A stretch of 64,000 nt of DNA from IMG/VR virus record IMGVR_UViG_3300044608_001826, positions 1 through 64,000 of that record; one strand, written 5' to 3'. The position numbers and the translations under genes were made by a program. Shown here one piece after another: positions 32,160-39,269 of the stretch (positions within the stretch are counted from its first letter, which is position 1; each line of letters opens with the position of its first letter). The stretch comes from a virus. The notes beneath the pieces were generated by a model. That model did not search any database. It was given only the letters and a program-made list of their open reading frames with translations, and had not been told where the DNA came from.

Positions 32160-32461
32160 ACGTTGTCGAGATAAAAAGTGTTTGCTTCACAAAGAACGAA
32201 AGAAAGCGAAAAATACGGAGGATCTGAGTCAATCGGTGGGTAATACCTCGCATGAAACCCCCCACTTCCCACAGATACTTCCTTTACAGATTCTCTTAAT
32301 AACACTCTTGCCATACTCTTTAGCTTGGCGATTGATGGGACTTCATAACCATTTCCTGTTGTTGTTTGCCATTGCCAATCGAGTGCAGTCATAGCAACAT
32401 GCACACGGGTGAAGTCAAACTCCTCAATGATGTCATCAATTTGGGCCTCAAGATTGTCCAT
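32156..32461 (-). CDS. Conserved phage hypothetical (101 aa)
   Basis: Starts at ATG 32461 (MDNLEAQIDDIIEEFDF), chosen because the ATG is preceded by the CAAACACC leader seen before other genes here; a form 16 residues longer exists. The pattern VHVAMTALDWQWQ...YEVPSIAKLKSMARVLLRES...SGGFHARYYP...YFSLSFVL is a conserved, compact single domain seen in many tailed phages as a hypothetical protein. No catalytic motif is known to me. Confidence 0.7.
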   Translation of the reverse strand: MDNLEAQIDDIIEEFDFTRVHVAMTALDWQWQTTTGNGYEVPSIAKLKSMARVLLRESVKEVSVGSGGFHARYYPPIDSDPPYFSLSFVLCEANTFYLDNV

Positions 32462-32614
32462 GGTGTTTGCCGGTGGTAGATTGTTTGTGTTCCCGCTCTG
32501 TTTCGGCATCGGGCTGGGTTAGCTGCCTGCGCCGGGGACCCATTTGGCAAGCGCAAAAAGCTACAGCGCCTAAGCCTCTGTACGTTCTTGAGACGTTTTA
32601 CGCTTAGGCCATCT

Positions 32615-32684
32615 GGGGCGGTAGTCTATTGGTAAGGACAAGCGGACAACGCTTCGAAAGTCGGTTCGATTCCGACACGCCTCC
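32615..32684 (+). tRNA. tRNA-like element with aberrant anticodon arm
   Basis: 70 bases with an acceptor stem (GGGGCGG with ACGCCTC, one mismatch), a D-arm (GTCT/GGAC around ATTGGTAA) and a perfect T-arm (GTCGG TTCGATT CCGAC). The anticodon arm does not fit: the only good stem (AAGCG/CGCTT) leaves a five-base loop GACAA. Using four pairs gives a seven-base loop with anticodon ACA but no U33. It may be a decayed tRNA or a tRNA-mimicking RNA. An 8-bp inverted repeat (GCCTAAGC 32568, GCTTAGGC 32602) lies directly upstream. Confidence 0.4.
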
Positions 32685-33007
32685 TAACTTTGAAACGCAG
32701 GTAGCTCAGGCTGCGTGGAGATCTTTGTAACTTCGCCGGGCTCGAATGAGAGCCACCGAGTGTATTCAGATACAGTTACATTCACACGGACGCAGTGACG
32801 GTTTGTCCAACTAGCGAAGTCTTTGTGCAGTTGGTATAGTCCGCCCCAGTCGCAGCCTTCATCGAAGATTGCAACGATGTGCCCATAGTTTCCTAGGCAA
32901 ACAATAGCCCGCCGTGGGTTACCGTTTGCATCGTTTGATGAGCAAATGTGCAGAACATTGTTAACCCTACGCACGTTTGTGTCGTTGTAGTGAACAAAGT
33001 AAGTCAT
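32684..33007 (-). CDS. Hypothetical protein (107 aa)
   Basis: 107 residues, with MTYFVHYNDTNVRRVNNVLHI, GNYGHIVAIFDEGCDWGGLY and RHCVRVNVTVSEYTRW. It looks like a compact mixed alpha/beta protein with three cysteines. Not recognised. The gene ends at the tRNA-like element and lies next to the RlpA-like gene (6-base gap). Confidence 0.55.
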   Translation of the reverse strand: MTYFVHYNDTNVRRVNNVLHICSSNDANGNPRRAIVCLGNYGHIVAIFDEGCDWGGLYQLHKDFASWTNRHCVRVNVTVSEYTRWLSFEPGEVTKISTQPELPAFQS

Positions 33008-33012
33008 GGGTT

Positions 33013-33330
33013 TCAGTAAGAGATTGAGACGGTTCTGATGTCGTTTAGTGGGATGCCTAATTTGTAGGCAGCACCCGCAGACAGATCAATTGAGTTGCAT
33101 TCGCATCTATCTGTGATTGGTACGGTAACTGCGCGGCCTTTGTAACTTACGCGAACACGTGTGCCGCAAGGTAACCACGGATGAGCTGCACTTATGCCCC
33201 AGTGTTCGTAAGTCTGGCCGCAATAGGTGATTCGGTTGTGATACCACTCGTGGTAAACAGTAGCAGTCACAGGACGACTAGCTACGGGCAGAGTAATCAA
33301 CAAAGGAAACAGAAACAACAGTCTTTTCAT
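33013..33330 (-). CDS. Secreted RlpA-like double-psi beta-barrel protein
   Basis: 105 residues. Signal peptide: MKRLLFLFPLLITLPVASRP. The rest matches the RlpA/expansin-type barrel: GISAAHPWLPCGTRVRVSYKG, VTVPITDR, IDLSAGAAYKLG, with the conserved His50 and Asp74. In RlpA lytic transglycosylases these act on denuded glycan strands. Four cysteines (37, 55, 76, 78) could form disulphides in the periplasm. This is the catalytic core alone, with no SPOR domain. The phage could use it for wall cutting during lysis or superinfection exclusion. Confidence 0.8.
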   Translation of the reverse strand: MKRLLFLFPLLITLPVASRPVTATVYHEWYHNRITYCGQTYEHWGISAAHPWLPCGTRVRVSYKGRAVTVPITDRCECNSIDLSAGAAYKLGIPLNDIRTVSISY

Positions 33331-33376
33331 GTGATGTTTGTGTTAGATGGTGATTTGGCCCCGCGAAGCGGAGAGG

Positions 33377-33541
33377 TCAGTCTTCTTCCTCCTTTAGGTG
33401 CTCAAGAACACGCGCACACAATGTGTCGTCAGCGTGCAGCAAGAAGGCTTTAGTTATGTACGTACATTGTCCGTACATCTCCGACAATTCCTTGATTTTG
33501 TCGTGCGCTGATTGCCCGTGGACAAGATCATAAATGCTCAT
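33377..33541 (-). CDS. Hypothetical protein (54 aa)
   Basis: Starts at ATG 33541 (MSIYDLVHGQSAHDKIKEL), overlapping the upstream stop (ATGA). Helical, acidic C-terminus (ARVLEHLKEEED). The CGCGAAGCG hairpin (33354-33375) lies just downstream. No function recognised. Confidence 0.55.
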   Translation of the reverse strand: MSIYDLVHGQSAHDKIKELSEMYGQCTYITKAFLLHADDTLCARVLEHLKEEED

Positions 33542-33900
33542 CGGTTGTACTCCTTGAGGATGTAATCGAATGATGTTGGGTCTTGAATTTCTTCGTCCAT
33601 CAGCACCTGTGCGCACCAAGTTTTAACTCTTGGCCATGCTTTTGTGTCCGGTTTAGATCCTTTAAGTTCTTCAAAGAAGACCGGATCCCATGTCTTAACT
33701 AACCTCAGCGCTTCTTTATAAGGTCCCTTATAGATTTCTGCGATCAAACCAGAATCTAAATGTGTTATCGTCCAGCCTTTACGCTTACCGTTTGTATCTT
33801 CCGGTATGGGTTTATGTAACGCGAGGGCGTTACCTACCCACCTTGCTTCAACCTCCCGCGTGGCGGAATCTTTGATCGTTACTGTGATCTTTCGTACCAT
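33538..33900 (-). CDS. Hypothetical protein (120 aa)
   Basis: Starts at ATG 33900 (MVRKITVTIKDSATREVEAR); nine bases upstream is an alternative ATG. Strand-rich N-terminus, then a helix with WTITHLDSGLIAEIYKGPYKEALRLVKTW. The second half is helical, with VKTWCAQVLMDEE. No diagnostic motif. Coupled to the genes on both sides. Confidence 0.55.
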   Translation of the reverse strand: MVRKITVTIKDSATREVEARWVGNALALHKPIPEDTNGKRKGWTITHLDSGLIAEIYKGPYKEALRLVKTWDPVFFEELKGSKPDTKAWPRVKTWCAQVLMDEEIQDPTSFDYILKEYNR

Positions 33901-34058
33901 GCTTTGCACCCCCGACGAGTTACATAATGTATACCTGTTGGGTCTCTTGTGTTGTACTCTCTCGCTGCTGCGTACGCTTCCTTGGAGTCTGTATATTCGT
34001 CGATCGTTACTACTGTTCGTGTTTCTGTCTTCTCCCTGCGTTGTATGTAGAAAGGCAT
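33879..34058 (-). CDS. Small protein of a paralogous pair (59 aa)
   Basis: 59 residues beginning MPFYIQRREKTETRTVVTID, ending HYVTRRGCKAWYERSQ. The layout 'YI.RR...ETVDE(Y/F).....EA...L.EY......YY(V/I)(T/S).R.CKAW' is shared with the gene at 35454, so they are paralogues. Similar 55-60-residue proteins are frequent in cyanophages. The conserved CKAW end suggests a small domain with a structural tryptophan. Function unknown. Confidence 0.6.
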   Translation of the reverse strand: MPFYIQRREKTETRTVVTIDEYTDSKEAYAAAREYNTRDPTGIHYVTRRGCKAWYERSQ

Positions 34059-34063
34059 TGTTG

Positions 34064-34411
34064 TTAGATTCGGGTGAATGTGTACTTGGTATTAGGTTCT
34101 AGTTCTTGCTCTGGTTGTTCGAACGAGACGCCATACCAACGGCGTTTCTTCTGGTAAATACCAGCTTTGCAGAACTCGTGCAAGATAACATTGAGACGTG
34201 ATTTAGTTGTTGGTGTGTTCCAGCCACAGTCACAAACTTCCACTGTGTTGTTGTCGATTTGTGCGATTGGGTTGCCGTACAGATAGACGTTAATTCGTTC
34301 GATTGGTTTGGCAGCGTGGGCAAAGTAAGTAACTTTGACCTCAGTGTTATCAAGCCGCCAATCTTTCTTGGCATGGATGGCTTGCAGCATTTGGCGTTCG
34401 ATTGCTCGCAT
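34064..34411 (-). CDS. Hypothetical protein (115 aa)
   Basis: 115 residues starting MRAIERQMLQAIHAKKDW. Middle section is strand-rich: EVKVTYFAHAAKPIERINVYLYGNPIAQIDNNTVEV, then a Cys-containing CDCGWNT turn and RLNVILHEFC. 'NVYL(Y/H)GN(P/L)IA' style sequences occur in many phage hypotheticals of 100-130 residues, where this family accompanies replication genes. The ATG carries the AACACAAACACC leader. Confidence 0.6.
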   Translation of the reverse strand: MRAIERQMLQAIHAKKDWRLDNTEVKVTYFAHAAKPIERINVYLYGNPIAQIDNNTVEVCDCGWNTPTTKSRLNVILHEFCKAGIYQKKRRWYGVSFEQPEQELEPNTKYTFTRI

Positions 34412-34421
34412 GGTGTTTGTG

Positions 34422-34619
34422 TTAGTTAAGTTCTTCGTTGTTGATTTGTTCGCGCAGGTCCGCGATTATGTCCTGCAATTTATAAGATTGTGAGGCAGTT
34501 GTTGCTACATCAAGTGCACACTCAAGGTTGTAAAGTGCGTCTTTAGCATCTTCGATTGTCAGGAAAGTGTCGGTGCAGTAAGTTACACCGTATTCATCAC
34601 ATTGTGTGAGCGTAATCAT
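34422..34619 (-). CDS. Hypothetical protein (65 aa)
   Basis: 65 residues, acidic; TLTQCDEYGVTYCTDTFLT, then a helix (IEDAKDALYNLECALDVA) and QDIIADLREQIN. Small beta-hairpin plus helical hairpin. The start overlaps the upstream stop by one base. Not recognised. Confidence 0.5.
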   Translation of the reverse strand: MITLTQCDEYGVTYCTDTFLTIEDAKDALYNLECALDVATTASQSYKLQDIIADLREQINNEELN

Positions 34620-34840
34620 CAGAAAACACCTCGTGATTCGATGTGAGCTTGAATGTCAGAGTCCGAAGGTTCCCACCCTTCGATGTATTCGAGTGCGGGG
34701 ATGATGTTCTCTTCTATTTGATCAGCAATGTCGGAGGGAATCATCATGTCTCGCTGCAACAGTTGTTTGAACCGTGCGAGCGCGTGGTAAGACAAACTAT
34801 GACAATCAAGGGAGTAGAGATCGTAAGGAAAGCGATTCAT
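34619..34840 (-). CDS. Hypothetical protein (73 aa)
   Basis: 73 residues. MNRFPYDLYSLDCHSLSYHALARFKQLLQRD is followed by a helix-turn-helix-like segment (IPSDIADQIEENIIPALEYIEG). Tyr/Leu-rich helix start. A GTTTGTG leader precedes the ATG. Function not known. Confidence 0.5.
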   Translation of the reverse strand: MNRFPYDLYSLDCHSLSYHALARFKQLLQRDMMIPSDIADQIEENIIPALEYIEGWEPSDSDIQAHIESRGVF

Positions 34841-34879
34841 TTGATGTAAGTTTGTGAGTGTTTGTGTGTAGCCTGTAGG

Positions 34880-35161
34880 CTACTCTTCCGGCCATTCGAA
34901 TCCTTCAGGAACCTCCCAAAGGTCTCCGTCTTGGTGCAAGTACCAAGTTGTACCAGCTGCATCTGTGAATCTAGCATTATCTAGAATGTTAGTCCATGCC
35001 TCCCAGTACCATTCGTGATCTGGCCCGGATTGGCAGATTTGCACATCCTCCATAGATACATTTGCCAGTTTGGCCCAGTCTTCATCCACATCTACGCAGA
35101 ACATCTGAGGGATGTAGATACCGTTTGTGTCGGACAGAATCAGGTTGGGTCCTATCATCAT
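34880..35161 (-). CDS. Hypothetical protein (93 aa)
   Basis: Starts at ATG 35161 (MMIGPNLILSDTNGIYI), chosen because the frame upstream runs into the CGCGAAGCG hairpin. The protein is Trp/Glu rich (WYWEAWTNIL; WYLHQDGDLWEVPEGFEW) and probably beta-rich. No signal or motif for a known family. Confidence 0.5.
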   Translation of the reverse strand: MMIGPNLILSDTNGIYIPQMFCVDVDEDWAKLANVSMEDVQICQSGPDHEWYWEAWTNILDNARFTDAAGTTWYLHQDGDLWEVPEGFEWPEE

Positions 35162-35218
35162 TCTGAAGGGATTGTAGGTGTTGTGTGAGGCGGCCCCGCG
35201 AAGCGGAGAGGGTATCAA

Positions 35219-35440
35219 TCAGCAGTCAGATTGTTTGTGCATGAATGATTCATGTGTACGTTGGATCTGTTTGTACATAAGCGGATACGTATACGCTACG
35301 TATTCACACAGTTTGCACATAGCATCGATGTGCCTGCGCTCCCAACAATCAGAACTCTGCACAGAACTCTGATACTTAATCGCTTCGATGATTGTGTGCG
35401 GTTGGAACAGATCGAGCGTGGACTCAGTTAAGCATTCCAT
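35219..35440 (-). CDS. Hypothetical protein (73 aa)
   Basis: Starts at ATG 35440 (MECLTESTLDLFQ), which has the AACACC leader. Helical, with five cysteines and repeated aromatic residues (MCKLCEYVAYTYPLMYKQI). The C-terminus (HESFMHKQSDC) ends in cysteine. Not recognised. Confidence 0.5.
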   Translation of the reverse strand: MECLTESTLDLFQPHTIIEAIKYQSSVQSSDCWERRHIDAMCKLCEYVAYTYPLMYKQIQRTHESFMHKQSDC

Positions 35441-35453
35441 GGTGTTCATTTGA

Positions 35454-35621
35454 TTAAGGTTGGCGCCATGCTTTGCAGCATCGTGAGCTTATGTAGTACT
35501 CTGCCGAATAGTCTGCGATCTGGTATTCGTGCAGCGTAGTGTTAGCCTCCTTGCGAGACTCGAATTCATCCACAGTCTCTCGGTAGTTGTGGTTGATTGA
35601 TCGGCGGTTTATGTAGTACAT
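35454..35621 (-). CDS. Small protein of a paralogous pair (55 aa)
   Basis: 55 residues: MYYINRRSINHNYRETVDEF, then ESRKEANTTLHEYQIADY and AEYYISSRCCKAWRQP. It shares the 'ETVDEF.S.KEA...L.EY......YY.S.R.CKAW' framework with the protein at 33879. The two genes lie 1.4 kb apart, separated by five other small genes, so they are diverged copies. Confidence 0.6.
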   Translation of the reverse strand: MYYINRRSINHNYRETVDEFESRKEANTTLHEYQIADYSAEYYISSRCCKAWRQP

Positions 35622-35623
35622 GA

Positions 35624-35839
35624 TCAGTCGAAGTCAGTTAGTGAAACATTCGTAGGTCGTTCGATAACCTTGCTGCCTGTATCTTCAACCTGTGAAGTAA
35701 CAACAATGCGACGACATAGTGAGTTGTATGCAGCAGGACATTCACGCATAAGATGTCTGCGCATTTCTGAAGTCATGTAGTGATTAACTACCATGAGCAA
35801 TTGATCTTTGTGATGCTCGCTAAAGTGTGCGTCGTACAT
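35624..35839 (-). CDS. Hypothetical protein (71 aa)
   Basis: 71 residues, helical N-terminus (FSEHHKDQLLMVVNHYMTSEMRRHLMRECP) with several His and Met, then a beta end (RIVVTSQVEDTGSKV). One helix-turn-helix is conceivable. No known relative. Starts two bases after the upstream stop codon. Confidence 0.5.
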   Translation of the reverse strand: MYDAHFSEHHKDQLLMVVNHYMTSEMRRHLMRECPAAYNSLCRRIVVTSQVEDTGSKVIERPTNVSLTDFD

Positions 35840-35841
35840 GA

Positions 35842-36039
35842 TTAACGATTGGGGTTGCAGGTTGCAGGTGTTATGTTGACCGATGTTATGTTCCCTTCGA
35901 TAGATAACAGCACATCGTCGATTGCTTTAATCACAGGGTGAGAGTCTTTGTACACCTGCGGATACTTATTAGCTAAGCGCATAACTTCTGCGCGGTAATC
36001 GACAAGCGCAGTGCGTACAATCGTTGATGAGATCTGCAT
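35842..36039 (-). CDS. Hypothetical protein (65 aa)
   Basis: 65 residues beginning MQISSTIVRTALVDYRAEVM. Helical first half, extended second half with NITSVNITPATCNPNR. Similar in size and order to its neighbours, as one of a run of uncharacterised early-gene products. Confidence 0.5.
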   Translation of the reverse strand: MQISSTIVRTALVDYRAEVMRLANKYPQVYKDSHPVIKAIDDVLLSIEGNITSVNITPATCNPNR

Positions 36040-36054
36040 TGTTATTGTGTGTTG

Positions 36055-36264
36055 TTAGTTTGTGTTGGTGCCGAACATTTGTTCGAACAATGAAGGCTCA
36101 CACTCATACTTAATCTGTTCGCGAACACGGTTAAGTTCAGCGACCAAAGCATCATGCTTGCGCTTCATCTTGTCTAATTCATTCCAGCTGTGGAGAATGT
36201 CACGCTGTAGGGTGAACTTCTTGTTAATGAGATCATCCAAGAAGTCGAATGTTTCAGGGTTCAT
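36055..36264 (-). CDS. Coiled-coil protein (69 aa)
   Basis: 69 residues, almost one long helix: DDLINKKFTLQRDILHSWNE with LDKMKRKHDALVAELNRVREQI. The end EPSLFEQMFGTNTN is acidic/aromatic. A small dimerising or inhibitory helix protein would fit, but nothing proves it. Confidence 0.5.
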   Translation of the reverse strand: MNPETFDFLDDLINKKFTLQRDILHSWNELDKMKRKHDALVAELNRVREQIKYECEPSLFEQMFGTNTN

Positions 36265-36271
36265 GATGTAG

Positions 36272-36571
36272 TTAAATGGTGTTAGTTTCGTGAAGATAAA
36301 CGTAAACAGCGTGCCAAATCTCCATGGGAGAGTATTGACCTGGAGTAAAATCTATTCCGTCATTATTAATAGTTAAGCGCCCATAGTTACCGGGGACTAA
36401 CTGTTCATTGTCTGTCTTCCATCGTGCAGAGAACTTACGATAAACACGACGACGTTGAGATTGTATCTTGTTGCCATCTTCTCTCCACAATCTATGGGAA
36501 CCGTAATCAATGAAGTTACGGCGAGACTGTGAGCGAACGTAAGACTTAAGGTCGGAGATTGTGAGATTCAT
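36272..36571 (-). CDS. Hypothetical basic protein (99 aa)
   Basis: 99 residues with an Arg-rich start (DLKSYVRSQSRRNFIDYGSH, then SQRRRVYRKF). The C-terminal half is beta-rich: YGRLTINNDGIDFTPGQYSPMEIWHAVYVYL. Nucleic-acid binding is possible from charge. No family recognised. Confidence 0.5.
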   Translation of the reverse strand: MNLTISDLKSYVRSQSRRNFIDYGSHRLWREDGNKIQSQRRRVYRKFSARWKTDNEQLVPGNYGRLTINNDGIDFTPGQYSPMEIWHAVYVYLHETNTI

Positions 36572-36603
36572 GATCAGATTGCGAGTGGATTGTGTATCTA
36601 ATG

Positions 36604-37092
36604 TCAGGAGGAATAGCGGCCCACAACTACACGGTCGCAGTCACCTTCCACCAAACGGACAACTGTTCCGCTGAAGTATGAGTCAGAATTGTATCCTTCC
36701 CAGTGCTGAAGTTCGCTGGTGGATTCTACAGGTGTGCTAATGAAGTCGCACAGATGGTAGAACTCACCGCGATACTTAAAGAACCCATAGTTATACTCAA
36801 TGCTATCTGGGTGCATCCAATCGAATTGTTTGCGGATCTTATCTTGATCTGATTGGCTGAAGTCGCACAAGTGCATCAGATCACGAGGCTGATTGTTTGT
36901 GATGATGTTCATAACATTCACCAGCAATAGAGCTGGCAGCTGACAACAAATGAGGGTGAATCCCTCAGTCTGAGTGATACTCAGAGGGAGAGAATCTACG
37001 ATCAAACTAAACTGTAGACCATCCGGATCATGAATGATCTCATTTGGTCCCTTGTTAAACCTGTCGGAAGACAAGCTATAACTAATCTGCAA
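36604..37092 (-). CDS. Hypothetical protein (162 aa), first gene of the leftward operon
   Basis: 162 residues. MQISYSLSSDRFNKGPNEII, then a hydrophobic central segment (EGFTLICCQLPALLLVNVMNII). The last part is charged with WEGYNSDSYFSGTVVRLVEGD. It is the gene closest to the divergent region at 37.1 kb, so probably one of the first expressed. Not recognised. Confidence 0.55.
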   Translation of the reverse strand: MQISYSLSSDRFNKGPNEIIHDPDGLQFSLIVDSLPLSITQTEGFTLICCQLPALLLVNVMNIITNNQPRDLMHLCDFSQSDQDKIRKQFDWMHPDSIEYNYGFFKYRGEFYHLCDFISTPVESTSELQHWEGYNSDSYFSGTVVRLVEGDCDRVVVGRYSS

Positions 37093-38241
37093 CCACCCAG
37101 AGAAGAACTCTCCGGAAAAAGTTAAAACAAATTGTAGGGCATGTAGTTAGTTACAGTGCACAGAATGATCATCGGCTGATAACAAGTCCCGCCATCGTAC
37201 GGATCGGCGCCGACGTGGGGGGCAAGTGTCCAATGGCCAGAGTACCTGCATCAAACACAGGTACGCTGGACAGTATCTGTACGCTGTAACTAACTACAAC
37301 CCGACAAGTTGGATTGTATTAAGGTGCAACCTGACAAGGGTTGCTGACATTTAGTGTCACTAAATTGCCTTAGTTACAGACAAGATACCTACTGACAAGT
37401 CGCAGTATAGTTGCAGGGTGTGAGCGGACAAGGGTTGCTTGTCTGACCTATGGCCCACAGTTACAACTTGTGGGGGAACTTCCGCGCCCACTTCATTGCT
37501 TAAGTATTAAACAGCTGAACATAACTAAGGCGAGGCAATCGCCACACCAGGGAGTAAGAACTACTTTGCCCTTAGTTACACACAACTATTCTATTGTCAA
37601 GGTTCGTCAACCTTGAGACTTCTACAGTTCCGGCGCTCACGTTCGGTCACACCATGCCTGCCATTGCCTACACTTCAGGGGCTCCCTGGTGGGAGCTCCC
37701 TACCATCAGCGGCAGAGCGTGGGAGCCGTTCGGCCATCCCGGATCCGTATTCAGTTCTCAAGGTTCAACCGAAGCGCTTTGCTTCAGTGACCTAAAGGTA
37801 TCCGGTAACCGGTTCGCCAGTCAACCTCTTCTGACCGGTTCACGGATTGGCACACAGCACACGATGCTCACCACGTCCGCAGAACCTAGAAGGAAACGCG
37901 AGCGCACGCGAATACTATAGGCAGCGCCCAGCCGTCAACTGGTTTCGCAAATTGAAATAATGTTACCTAGCCCGCACACTTTGCAGACTTGATGATAGGA
38001 TCTCCCTCTAATCCTAAAGGTAACTATACAAACTCACTGTGTATTATAAATACATAGGCTTGTTTGATATCTTTATACAAACTAGGGGCACCCCACAACC
38101 CGGAACTTCCTGCCCGCAATCGCCTTTTTTTTATATATACACATGGGGCGGCGGGGGCCGCTAGAAGGTTAATATTATTTTGCTGGGAAATTGAGGTAAA
38201 AATTTTTCGGCTGTTATTATGGTGCCAGAATTTTCGGCGCC
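37093..38241. promoter_or_regulatory. Structured divergent intergenic region, origin candidate
   Basis: 1.15 kb with no convincing gene, between leftward (37092) and rightward (38242) transcription. The left half holds a perfect 15-bp inverted repeat (37142-37156 with 37284-37298; TGTAGTTAGTTACAG), a GTACCTG/CAGGTAC hairpin (37242-37264) and a GTACGCTG direct repeat (37261, 37279). A series of small hairpins around the word GACAAG lies at 37300-37475 (such as GCAACC/GGTTGC and GACAAG/CTTGTC). The TAGTTAC element recurs several times. The right half (37620-37920) is GC-richer, then AT-rich with TATAAA boxes near 38045. Layout suits an origin, promoters or a non-coding RNA. Confidence 0.45.
38191..38220 (+). 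promoter_or_regulatory. Sigma70-like promoter for the gene at 38242
   Basis: TTGAGG (38191-38196) and TATTAT (38215-38220) are 18 bases apart, and the ATG at 38242 lies 22 bases downstream. The spacer is AT-rich. This is the nearest promoter to the first rightward gene. Confidence 0.45.
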
Positions 38242-38919
38242 ATGGCGACCTTAGTTGCAAATATCCCTCCCGTAAAAGTCTGGGTTCGGCGGGAATATCT
38301 TCGAGATTTACGTGACGGGCACGGTGAGTACACCCCAGGTTACTGGGTTACTTGCAAATCACTTACCGGACGGGCTCTTTACTTCGAGACGTACTTAACT
38401 GAGTACGGCGCTTTGTACGACAAGCTGCCGATCAGCGCGTTTCTAGCGTGGGAATCTGATTATCCCGATGCGCCTAGACCTCCCGAACCTGATTTAGAGC
38501 TGACAGACCTGCAGTTTTGGAACGGGTTTGATACGGGGCTTACCGTCATCGAGAAGAACTTGATCTACAACATGCGTTTTGAAGTCATGACACGCACTGC
38601 TGGTGTATTGGGGGGCACATACTTGTTCACAATCGACAATTACCATCCGCATAGGAACGAACCTGACCTTTATTTCGCTGAGGTTCCGGATGAGCACAAG
38701 TCGCACAATCTTGTTGTTTTGGACAACGGCCAAATTGGGGCTTATCCTAATAATCGCTGTCGAATGGTTGACCCATCTTTAACCAATAACGACCTCAAAA
38801 CACCCGATTTCAAGGTCTCTACGCGCTATTTCGACGTAGAAAACGCCCCGAAATGGGGTCGTTTGGGTGAATGTGATGATTATTTTTGGAAAACACCCCA
38901 AGAGCAAAACCCCACCTAG
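38242..38919 (+). CDS. Hypothetical protein (225 aa), first rightward gene
   Basis: 225 residues. It has the cyanophage-style alternating strand and turn pattern: PPVKVWVRREYLRD, HGEYTPGYWVTCKSL, YLFTIDNYHP and NLVVLDNGQIGAYPNNRCRMVDP. Aromatic-rich, no transmembrane helix, no catalytic motif. Such sequences are typical of cyanophage structural or early unknowns. It is the first gene after the divergent region, so probably strongly expressed. Confidence 0.6.
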   Translation: MATLVANIPPVKVWVRREYLRDLRDGHGEYTPGYWVTCKSLTGRALYFETYLTEYGALYDKLPISAFLAWESDYPDAPRPPEPDLELTDLQFWNGFDTGLTVIEKNLIYNMRFEVMTRTAGVLGGTYLFTIDNYHPHRNEPDLYFAEVPDEHKSHNLVVLDNGQIGAYPNNRCRMVDPSLTNNDLKTPDFKVSTRYFDVENAPKWGRLGECDDYFWKTPQEQNPT

Positions 38920-38943
38920 GCTATACCTATCGGCTCAGGGCTT

Positions 38944-39261
38944 ATGTTGTCCGCAGATGTACGCCTTCGGGTCGAATTTATCTGTCAACGTATCTCTAAA
39001 GGGCAAGAAGTTCAGCTAAACGACATGCAATGGGTCCAAAAATGGGCCAACTGCAATCACTCCGTGGACGCCATGCTGCGTAAAGCGCGTCGTACGGCGA
39101 TCAACGGCGACCAGCCTGCAGACAGTTTGGACGGTTTTATGCAAAGTATGGATTTAGGGGAGCCAAATCCTTCTGATCAGCTTCACGGAGCCCAAGATCC
39201 AACCACGTTGGCTGAATGGTTTAGTCAAAAACGTAAATGGTTTCGAGGATCTGTTGATTAA
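38944..39261 (+). CDS. Hypothetical protein (105 aa)
   Basis: 105 residues. Helical N-terminal half (VRLRVEFICQRISKGQEVQL; MQWVQKWANCNHSVDAML) then a loop-rich acidic end. No motif recognised. It follows the previous gene by 24 bases in the same direction. Confidence 0.5.
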   Translation: MLSADVRLRVEFICQRISKGQEVQLNDMQWVQKWANCNHSVDAMLRKARRTAINGDQPADSLDGFMQSMDLGEPNPSDQLHGAQDPTTLAEWFSQKRKWFRGSVD

Positions 39262-39269
39262 TTTATTTT

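Noticed and set aside
37594-37920. 108-residue open frame in the divergent region
   Set aside because: No ribosome site, unusual residue mix (Ser/Thr/Pro/Arg without fold pattern) and it crosses hairpin-rich DNA; more probably a chance frame in GC-rich non-coding sequence.
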